DNA from: an uncultured Bacteroidales bacterium | Lineage (GTDB): Bacteria > Bacteroidota > Bacteroidia > Bacteroidales > F082 | Assembly (NCBI GenBank): GCA_937896895.1 | Contig: CALBNV010000036.1 | Location: 5,642-69,641, forward strand | Direction: 5' to 3' | DNA length: 64,000 bases | In this document: positions 41,801 through 48,645 of the stretch, piece by piece | Numbering within the stretch: position 1 is the stretch's first letter | Layout of the letters: every line of letters begins with the position of its first letter | Translations under genes and position numbers: made by a program | Notes under the pieces: model-generated | The model's input: the letters and a program-made list of their open reading frames with translations, nothing else | Databases searched by the model: none | Told to the model about the DNA's origin: nothing

Positions 41801-43607
41801 CAGCGAGATACAGAGAGAACTCGCGGAGACGCCGGAGGAAGACCGTGAGGGATTGGCGGCGGTTCTCCTTGCCACCGGGATGTACGCCTCGGAAAGCAAC
41901 GAGGCCACACAGATGGAAGGCTACGCACTGTCGAGCATCCTGCAGTCGAAGCTGAACGCCGCCTCGTCGAACAGATTCGGCAACAAGATCAGTCTGGACT
42001 TCGGCATGGCAAAGGCCAAACACGAGAAAGGCATAGAGACAACCGACTACACTTTGAATGTCTCCAAGAGTTTCTTCAAAGACAGGCTGAATGTGAAGCT
42101 CGGCGGCAGCGTGTCGGACAACGCCGAGGTCAACAAAAACTCCACGTCGTTCATCAACAACATCTCGGCCGAATGCAAAATAGACTCCGCAGGGATGTTC
42201 AAGGCGCGGCTGTTCAGCATGAAGGACTACAACAACATCGTGGAGGGAGAACTCGTAAAGTCGGGCCTCGGTGTGCTTTTCAACAAGACCCTCGACCGCC
42301 GGCGTGACAGCATGGACAGGTCGCTTGACATGGAGGTCGAAGGCAATGCGGTGCTCAGGAGCAACAACCAGTTCGGCCCCGATGCGGTGGTCGCGCTGAC
42401 AAAACATAATCTCTTCAGACGCAACGACATCTTCACCGTCAAGCTCAAGGGAGCGTATTACTGGAACCTCAACAGGAAACAGCTGAAAGACCCCACGAGA
42501 AACGACACTTACCTCTTCGGCGCGGACTTCGCCCTCAACTTTCCGTACATGCAAGTCGGCAGATGGGCGCGTAAATACGACGGACAGACTGTTTACCGTC
42601 TCGGCTATCTGAACGAGAACATCTCCGGCGACTACGGCATCCACAAACTGTACGGCGGCGTCGATTACAGCATCCGCAACGGCAGGTTCGTCACGCACAG
42701 CTTCTCGCCACTGTACGTCTCCATCGTGCTTGCCGACAGAGCATCGGAGCAGTTAGCCGCCAACGTGGGTTTCGTTGACCTCCTCAAACTCTTCATCAAC
42801 AACGAGTTCATCCCTTCGGTAAGGTATTCGTTCGACTACAACAACTACCGCGACAGAAGCCGTGCCGTCAACACAGCATTGGAGATACAGCTGAAAGAAT
42901 CCGCGAACCTCATCTCAGGCGTGATGGCGGCTTTCGGAAGAGACTTCAACGAAAAGAACAAAGGCTTCCTCGGCATCAACTACGACCAGTTCGTGAAACT
43001 TCAGGTTGAGCTTAGAAACAAGTTCAGGCTGAACGACAGGCTAGAGCTTGCCACGCGGGCCTTGGCGGGAGCCGTCGTCAGCTTCGGCAACAGCGTGGCC
43101 GCCCCGCTCTCGGAAGCGTTCTCAGCAGGCGGCCCCAACAGCATCAGGGCGTTCCTGCCGCGTTCGATAGGCCCGGGCGACTTCCACAACGAAAATTATA
43201 GTTCGTACATCTTCCACACCGGAGACCTGAAACTGGAACTCAACGCCGAGCTGCGTTTCCCTATAGTATGGAAACTCAACGGAGCATTCTTCGTTGACGC
43301 CGGAAACGTCTGGGCGCTGAGAGACCCGCATGACTATCTGTCGGAAGAAGGCATCAAGGCACTGCTAAAAGGTTTCAACCTTCCGGCTCTGTACAACGGC
43401 ACCATCAAGGCGGAGACGTTCTTTGACCAGCTTGCCCTCGGAACAGGCATGGGGCTGCGCCTCGACTACGAGTCGATAGTCATCAGGCTCGACCTCGGTG
43501 TCGCCATCCACGCGCCGTTCGACACTGGACGCAGCGGGTACTACAACATCCCCAAGTTCTGGCGCGACGGCATGACACTCAACTTCGGGATAGGGTATCC
43601 GTTCTGA
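38877..43607 (+). CDS. TamB fused to Omp85/TamL-type outer-membrane barrel
   Basis: A 1576-residue envelope protein. Residues 12-38 form an inner-membrane anchor. Residues from about 40 to 1140 are a long beta-rich TamB/AsmA-like groove whose end (about 640-1140) has DUF490 features (PVYGRLLAGIDGSITGPVDD, GTVNVKYGGAAGLQLGGQLDI, then DYTLNVSKSFFKDRLNVKLGG). From about 1145 to 1576 the sequence switches to an Omp85/TamL barrel. This has SNNQFGPDAVVALTKHNLFRR, the L6-type motif GGPNSIRAFLPRSIGPGDF near residue 1420, and GDLKLELNAELRFPI followed by GAFFVDAGNVW. TamB normally bridges the periplasm to a separate TamA/TamL barrel for lipid or protein transport; here both are one chain and no POTRA domains are evident. 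Residues 219-297 contain a two-copy internal repeat. Confidence 0.85.
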   Translation: MMKQRKRNTWLKTTLIVVGCLILVPILLVVAILTALSIPSVQNKAAQTAARMISERTGVEASVGHFSVRPPFDILLHDVFAGDSIGDTLAYIGTLDARIRIDALPDSIAVKSLKTNNVVAHTGDFISSLKIDGSIGALSAGIETFSLSEERFRITDAFIKDADVSLVLNDSKEDEEESSSDTTALSIDLEGVSLDNVRFSLEPIALELDVGKAEASALIDVGADCYTVRHIDIADSDFVMDDLEFSIGRLSAEAKADVGNDCYAVRNMDVADTDFGVGNFKITVGGLSGDALVDLKNSVVSSNGLNVNVPDMQTDVRLHETYFDMDEMRVTAKAEGSLVGSEFSLDADYDIDDELFNVGLDFGRMDLAPVMQMSGSELVVAGHVRASGSGLNPMDEKMTADITADLDICRFDSLDVSGLNLAANIKSGALKGTLTTPVHYSDTSVAAKLIMDSRFFVNGFTGKSPGIDFAAKLASVEVRLPADTLNVSGMDVNLKTMKELCDVNVKMPGMELSANVSAHAFEIPSLLPSSIEINDLSDFDTLIAALPAVNADLSIRQDNPLRGIIRKMGFDLTDLTAALHSDGTSRKVNVSLKTPDLDGEYRLPAMNAALYANISDGKADATLRFNTDIEDGLLSVNGIDTDVSLQTVLKRNGDDMKVDGDLNLADLVYDGKNIGDRKMIFNLRPDSSNPSQSVANANLDDIPVEIVKQFVELPEDIGIYGKVRARAVVKGIPDKIDFFVGVTPIDAAVEYSPYDMLLRLGEQEITLENNKVRLNGITVIGVDSTSVSLDGGLDLDAMTLDVTLKSDGFEPVRLPKDGPMPVYGRLLAGIDGSITGPVDDLLADVDINVLPQTDITYPIDKKNLAQVSPAGTVNVKYGGAAGLQLGGQLDITDGKVFFSPKLYPMMPFVIDKGSHMKFNGGIENTELAVSASQGAKAIYKPHDQVSRNVDFVTGVKVGGSLDKIDIGFFLDAPKDSEIQRELAETPEEDREGLAAVLLATGMYASESNEATQMEGYALSSILQSKLNAASSNRFGNKISLDFGMAKAKHEKGIETTDYTLNVSKSFFKDRLNVKLGGSVSDNAEVNKNSTSFINNISAECKIDSAGMFKARLFSMKDYNNIVEGELVKSGLGVLFNKTLDRRRDSMDRSLDMEVEGNAVLRSNNQFGPDAVVALTKHNLFRRNDIFTVKLKGAYYWNLNRKQLKDPTRNDTYLFGADFALNFPYMQVGRWARKYDGQTVYRLGYLNENISGDYGIHKLYGGVDYSIRNGRFVTHSFSPLYVSIVLADRASEQLAANVGFVDLLKLFINNEFIPSVRYSFDYNNYRDRSRAVNTALEIQLKESANLISGVMAAFGRDFNEKNKGFLGINYDQFVKLQVELRNKFRLNDRLELATRALAGAVVSFGNSVAAPLSEAFSAGGPNSIRAFLPRSIGPGDFHNENYSSYIFHTGDLKLELNAELRFPIVWKLNGAFFVDAGNVWALRDPHDYLSEEGIKALLKGFNLPALYNGTIKAETFFDQLALGTGMGLRLDYESIVIRLDLGVAIHAPFDTGRSGYYNIPKFWRDGMTLNFGIGYPF

Positions 43608-43668
43608 TGCCATGGCCTCATTCCCGCATAGGAAAAAATAGTCCAGTCAGGATGTAAAAAATAATTCG

Positions 43669-43676
43669 TATCTTTG
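43669..43676 (+). promoter_or_regulatory. Promoter -7 box for amidohydrolase cluster
   Basis: TATCTTTG, 66 bases before the ATG at 43743. It is the first good box of the 43.7-53.2 kb cluster. Confidence 0.65.
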
Positions 43677-43742
43677 CACGTTTTTTAATCCTAAAATTTT
43701 AGTGTTAATTTTTTGAACGTTAAATCGTTAAAATCAAATCAA

Positions 43743-45488
43743 ATGAGAAAGTCTATCATTCTGTTGGCCCTCGCACTTTTAGTGATGGCAGGTTGCAAAA
43801 AGGAAAAAGTCACAGATCCACAACCTCCGACAGGAAAGGCGAGCCTTGTGGTTTATGGTGATATTTACACGGCAGAAAGTGGAAACACTTCGGCCGAGGC
43901 ATTCGCCGTGAAAGACGGTAAGTTTATATATGTCGGCACAAAAGACGGCGTACAAGAGTACATCAACGACAAAACCACAATCATCACCCATGACAGCCTG
44001 GGGATGGTGATTCCCGGTTGCTATGAAGGTCACGCACATTATCTGATGCAAAACGGCTTGAACCTCATGAACGGGCCTGCAATCAACATCAGCACCAGCG
44101 TGCCAGAATTTTTTGAAGAAGTAAAAAACACATACCAAAGGGCCAAGGCTGAAGGCAAGTCAAGCATCTACGGTTTCGGATGGCTTTACCAGAGTTTTGA
44201 GTATGACGGCATGCCCACGCGCCGGCAGCTGGATTCCGTCTGCCCTGACATCGCGCTTTTCGTGAGTGATTCCGAGGGACACAAGGGGCTTGCCAACACT
44301 CTGTGCCTCCAGAATGCAGGCATCATGGACGCTGAAGGCAACGTGCTCGTCTCCGAGATAAGGGGCGGCGAGATATGCATGGGCGCCGACGGCAAGCCCA
44401 ACGGACTTCTCAAAGAACAGGCGGGTACTTACGTCCGCAAGAAAGGCATCAACTTCAATGAGATATTCCCCACGTCGTCAGCCATCACAGCAGTTGAACT
44501 CTCGCAGCAGGCACTTCTCGAAAACGGTTACGTCTCGTATATGGACGGCTGGGCTAACTACTACGGGACAAACGCTTTCTATGAAGCTGCCAGGACGTTG
44601 GACGACGGAGGCAGTCTTCACATACTTCTCGGCATGCCATACGAGTTTGAGAGTTCTTGCGAAGACATCGAAAAGGAAGTTGACGAGGCTGTCAAGACAA
44701 GAAGATACAGCGGCGGACACATCAACGCCAACTATGTCAAGATCTTCATTGACGGCACCGTGGAAAGCGGGACGGGACTCACCATCTATCCTTATCAAGA
44801 CGGACATCAGGGAATCGCCAACTGGGAGGAAGACGAAGTGGCGGCTATCACCGGATATGCCAACGCCCATGATATGACGATGCACATCCACACCATGGGC
44901 GACGGGGCGGTGCATCGCGCCGTGAACGCTTTCGCCAACTTCGGCAATCCGGAGGCCCGTAATACCATAGTTCACGCCCGCAACGTGCCGGACGAGGATT
45001 TCCGGAGGATCGCCGACAACAACATCGTCGCCGTGAGCGGATTGCTGTGGCACGTCATGAGTGAAGAGGCTGCCAGTTATTTGGATACAATTCTCCCGAC
45101 CAATCTGGTAGGTAAAGCCTATCCGATGAGGTCTTACTTCGACCACGGCGCGATAATGTCGTCTCACTGCGATTTCCCCGCCACCTCAGGCTCGCCCAAC
45201 GACCCGTTCGGAATCATGGAGATCGCGGTCAGCGGACAGGCACCGGGCGGAATTACACCACCATTCTGGACAGACGAACTCATCACTCGCGAGCAAGCAC
45301 TTCAAGCACTCACCATCAACGGCGCATATCAGATGCACGTCGAGAATGAGCGCGGAAGCATCAAGGTGGGTAAATACGCCGACTTCGTGCTCGCCGACAA
45401 GGACGCGTTCCAATGCCCTGTGACGGAAATCCACAACACGAAGGTGGTCTCCACATGGTTCGAGGGCAGAAAGGTTTTCCCGAAGTAG
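43743..45488 (+). CDS. YtcJ-like amidohydrolase lipoprotein (copy 1)
   Basis: A 581-residue lipoprotein (lipobox VMAGC at residues 14-18) of the amidohydrolase-3/YtcJ group. Metal-site elements are in the expected order: GHAH near residue 97, VKIFIDGTVE (lysine), MHIHTMGDGAV (His), IVHARNV (His), and the SSHCDFPA aspartate. The C-terminal beta-sandwich ends NERGSIKVGKYADFVLADKD. The family hydrolyses N-substituted formamides, N-acyl groups or similar amides; the substrate here is unknown. The start MRKSIILLALALLVMAGC is nearly identical to that of the third copy downstream, evidence of duplication. The next gene starts 13 bases on. It acts outside the cytoplasm, anchored in a membrane. Confidence 0.9.
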   Translation: MRKSIILLALALLVMAGCKKEKVTDPQPPTGKASLVVYGDIYTAESGNTSAEAFAVKDGKFIYVGTKDGVQEYINDKTTIITHDSLGMVIPGCYEGHAHYLMQNGLNLMNGPAINISTSVPEFFEEVKNTYQRAKAEGKSSIYGFGWLYQSFEYDGMPTRRQLDSVCPDIALFVSDSEGHKGLANTLCLQNAGIMDAEGNVLVSEIRGGEICMGADGKPNGLLKEQAGTYVRKKGINFNEIFPTSSAITAVELSQQALLENGYVSYMDGWANYYGTNAFYEAARTLDDGGSLHILLGMPYEFESSCEDIEKEVDEAVKTRRYSGGHINANYVKIFIDGTVESGTGLTIYPYQDGHQGIANWEEDEVAAITGYANAHDMTMHIHTMGDGAVHRAVNAFANFGNPEARNTIVHARNVPDEDFRRIADNNIVAVSGLLWHVMSEEAASYLDTILPTNLVGKAYPMRSYFDHGAIMSSHCDFPATSGSPNDPFGIMEIAVSGQAPGGITPPFWTDELITREQALQALTINGAYQMHVENERGSIKVGKYADFVLADKDAFQCPVTEIHNTKVVSTWFEGRKVFPK

Positions 45489-45501
45489 TTGTCCCTATTG
45501 A

Positions 45502-46737
45502 ATGAAACAATTTGCAAATGTTAATCTGCAGCAGTATATGAATACCATTTTTTCCACAGAAAGAGTCAACACAGGCAGGCAATTGGAATTTGACCTGGCA
45601 AAGGCCGTGACAATAGTGCTGATGATATGGACTCATACTTATGAGGCCCTTTCCACCGGATTCGAGCCGTCCCTGAGTGCAATCAACTCGTATGTACGAG
45701 GTTCGATTGCCGGTGCCGTCACCTTTATGTTCTGTATGGGCATAGGCCTTTCATATACCACGCACAATTCGGCAAAGGAGTGTATTCAAAGAGGAGTCAA
45801 GCTTCTTACCACCGGTTTCACCCTGTTATTGTGCAGAGAAATTATTCCCACATTACTGAGCAGCTGGATTCTCAATAGCCCCGGGCAGCTGGCATATCTG
45901 GCCCTTGGAGTCAGTGTCGATATCCTCCAGTTCGCAGGTCTTGCCTTCCTGTTTGTCGGTTGTCTCAAGAAACTGAGAATCGGAAATGGCGGGATGGTGA
46001 TTATATCCGTTGCATTGAGCATTCTTGGCACAGTGCTCCAAGGAATATCTACCGGATGCTATCCTGCCGACCAGTTTTTAGGCTTTTTCTGGGGTACCGA
46101 ATCTGAAAGTTATTTCCCGTTCTTCAACTGGTTCATCTTCGTGGCGGCCGGACAATGGTTCGGTGACAAATACCAGTTTCTGCAGGACAAGAAAAAGTTC
46201 CACGCCATATCTCTTCTTGTCGGAACATTATTGTGTGCAGCATATCTTTATGTGTCATTCAATGTCGAACAGAACATCTTCAGAGGCCTGACAAGTGAAA
46301 TTCATGTGGGACATCGCCCGATTTCTGATGCAATCATTTGCCTGCCCATCAATATTGGACTGATAAGCCTGTTCTATTTCATCGGGCAACTGATACCGCA
46401 GAGAGCAATACCGGTCCTTATACATCCATCCAGACACATTAACCAGTATTATTGCATATCATGGGTGATAATTCAGTTTGTTTTTTATTTTTCTGTCTTG
46501 CCTGCGAGACTCTGCACGGATGTGCAAGTGGTAATAACATGGATTTGCATTCTGACCGCAACTATATTAGCGGCAGTCATATATTCTAAATATCTCAAAG
46601 AGAGAACCGAAGCCTTCTTTGGAAAGCGCAGGGTGTTCTGGACGGTTTTTGTGTGGACAATATGCATTGCTTCATTCATACTGGCAATGTGCCTGTTCGA
46701 TGAATACCCGAATTTTATGAACGGTTATAGTATATGA
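45502..46737 (+). CDS. Integral-membrane acyltransferase-like protein (HGSNAT/DUF1624-like)
   Basis: A 411-residue protein with about ten transmembrane helices. The first helix region RQLEFDLAKAVTIVLMIWTHTYE resembles the R-x-x-D-x-x-(R/K)-G...H pattern of heparan-alpha-glucosaminide N-acetyltransferase-like and other membrane acyltransferases, which move acyl groups across the inner membrane to periplasmic acceptors. The start could also be the second Met (residue 13). It lies between two amidohydrolase lipoprotein genes, 13 bases after the first and overlapping the next by 4 bases (ATGA), so it is translationally coupled to them. The functional label is tentative. Confidence 0.65.
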   Translation: MKQFANVNLQQYMNTIFSTERVNTGRQLEFDLAKAVTIVLMIWTHTYEALSTGFEPSLSAINSYVRGSIAGAVTFMFCMGIGLSYTTHNSAKECIQRGVKLLTTGFTLLLCREIIPTLLSSWILNSPGQLAYLALGVSVDILQFAGLAFLFVGCLKKLRIGNGGMVIISVALSILGTVLQGISTGCYPADQFLGFFWGTESESYFPFFNWFIFVAAGQWFGDKYQFLQDKKKFHAISLLVGTLLCAAYLYVSFNVEQNIFRGLTSEIHVGHRPISDAIICLPINIGLISLFYFIGQLIPQRAIPVLIHPSRHINQYYCISWVIIQFVFYFSVLPARLCTDVQVVITWICILTATILAAVIYSKYLKERTEAFFGKRRVFWTVFVWTICIASFILAMCLFDEYPNFMNGYSI

Positions 46738-48581
46738 ATTGGAATATGAAGACATTTAAAAAAGCTTTTGAACTCATCGCAGTTGCGTGCGTCATCATCG
46801 GAGCCGGCCTGCTTGCCGGCTGTAAGAAATCTGATGAACCTGAAAAACCCTTAACGAGCAGAGATGTTGCAGTTTATGGCAAAATCTTCACTGCAGACCC
46901 ATCGGAATCAATCGCTGAAGCCTTTGTCGTCAAGGACGGCAAGTTCGTCTATGTAGGCTCGAAAGCCGGAGCCGCGGAACATATCACGTCAGATATGCAG
47001 GTCGTCGATTACACAGGTCAGGGGCTTGTCATCCCCGGCTGCACCGAGGGTCACGGGCATTTCATCGGCATCGACGGCATCGCCAGAATGCTTCCGGGGT
47101 ATTTGTCATCCTATGACGAGCTGATCGGCAACACAATCCCCGGGAAGATGCAAGCCGAGCCAGGTCCTTTCCTTTCGTTCGGATGGCCAACGGCTGACCT
47201 TGAAAAATTATCTGCCAGAGACTATGCTATGGAGATAGAGGCCGTTTCGGAAGGTTATCCGGTCGTGTTGATCGACGGAAGCGGCCACAATGCAGTATGC
47301 AACAGGGCGGCACTGAAGAAGGCAGGGCTCATCAATGACCAGGGCGAGAAAATCAAGGATGTCCGTGGCGGAGAGGTCATCACCATCCTTGACGGCAACG
47401 GAAATCCCACCAATACAGCCAGCGGGTACATCACTGATGAAGTGGTGTCATACGTCATAGAAAAGGTAATCGGAATGTTATTAGATGATGAAGGTTACCG
47501 TCAAGCCTGCCTGAATGCCGTAACCGAGCTCAACAAACGTGGTTTCACCTCATATCTGGATGCTTACATAAATGCTCTCGATGATGCGGTGTCATACAAG
47601 TATCTCGCCGAGCTGGACGGACGGGGAGAACTCACGGCCAACGTGATGGGATATTACACCATACGCAGTTATGACTGGGGGCTGCCTAAGGGCGGTCCAA
47701 TCCCGGATGCCGTAACGAATAAACTCAACAAGGTAGGCTATCTTGCACAGTACTATACCAAAGGCCACGTAGTCGCCAATGGCGTGAAGCTGTTTTCTGA
47801 CGGAGTCGTGGAGACCTACACCGGCTGGATTAGCGGAGAATATACCGTGGAGGGTTTGCCGGAAGACAAAAAGCACGGCAATATCATCTGGGAGCAGGAG
47901 GAACTTGACGCGGTCGTTGCCGCAGCCAACGCCAAAGGGTTCCCTGTCCATACACACACCTTCGGAGACATGGCCTGCAATGCCGTCATAAATGCATACA
48001 GCGCATCTCCTTCAGCAATGAATCTCACCGTCCGCAACTCTCTTGCCCACGTGAGGAACATATCCAAGACCGATATTGCCCGCTGCGCCGCCAACAACAT
48101 AGGCATTGCATCCAATCTGATATGGCACATGGGCGACCCGCTTCCTTATCAAATGTATTTCCTTTCCATCATGCCGGCGGAAATCTATGAAAGCGGTTAT
48201 CCTATGAAGTCCCTGATGGACGCAGGCATCGTGGTGTCATCATCCACAGATGCTCCCTGCGGGGAGTCGGTCATCGGCACTGTCCCCAACATCATCGGAG
48301 CCAGCGTGAATGGATTGAGTCCTGAATATCTTGGCGTCGATCCGCTAAACCCTACAGAACTGCTCACTGTCGCCCAGGTGCTGAAATGCCTCACAATCAA
48401 TGGCGCGGCAAGCCTTGGCCTTGAAAAGGAACGCGGTTCAATCGAAGTTGGTAAATATGCCGATTTCGTGGTTCTGGACAAGGATGTCCTTGAACTTGAG
48501 GCACAGGACCAATGCAAAGAAATATTCCAAGCCAATGTATCAAGTACATGGTTCGAAGGCAGAAAGGTCTATCCGAGATAG
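46734..48581 (+). CDS. YtcJ-like amidohydrolase lipoprotein (copy 2)
   Basis: A 615-residue lipoprotein (lipobox LLAGC near residue 30; ATG at 46749, giving MKTFKKAF, is an alternative start). It has the same fold as its neighbours but is more diverged: GHGH after PGCTE, VKLFSDGVVE, VHTHTFGDMAC, LAHVRNI and SSSTDAPC as metal and active-site blocks. The end KERGSIEVGKYADFVVLDKD is conserved. It overlaps the acyltransferase-like gene by 4 bases. The middle, around residues 300-380, differs most from copies 1 and 3, suggesting a different substrate. Confidence 0.9.
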   Translation: MNWNMKTFKKAFELIAVACVIIGAGLLAGCKKSDEPEKPLTSRDVAVYGKIFTADPSESIAEAFVVKDGKFVYVGSKAGAAEHITSDMQVVDYTGQGLVIPGCTEGHGHFIGIDGIARMLPGYLSSYDELIGNTIPGKMQAEPGPFLSFGWPTADLEKLSARDYAMEIEAVSEGYPVVLIDGSGHNAVCNRAALKKAGLINDQGEKIKDVRGGEVITILDGNGNPTNTASGYITDEVVSYVIEKVIGMLLDDEGYRQACLNAVTELNKRGFTSYLDAYINALDDAVSYKYLAELDGRGELTANVMGYYTIRSYDWGLPKGGPIPDAVTNKLNKVGYLAQYYTKGHVVANGVKLFSDGVVETYTGWISGEYTVEGLPEDKKHGNIIWEQEELDAVVAAANAKGFPVHTHTFGDMACNAVINAYSASPSAMNLTVRNSLAHVRNISKTDIARCAANNIGIASNLIWHMGDPLPYQMYFLSIMPAEIYESGYPMKSLMDAGIVVSSSTDAPCGESVIGTVPNIIGASVNGLSPEYLGVDPLNPTELLTVAQVLKCLTINGAASLGLEKERGSIEVGKYADFVVLDKDVLELEAQDQCKEIFQANVSSTWFEGRKVYPR

Positions 48582-48645
48582 TTCTCGTCACTGTATCTTT
48601 TTAAATGAGTTAATAAACATTATCAATAACCAAATCTTTTAAAAA

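Noticed and set aside
41712..42698. 328-codon minus-strand frame opposite the TamB-barrel gene
   Set aside because: Antisense shadow: the plus strand has clear TamB and barrel features throughout, and the minus product has no domain or promoter.
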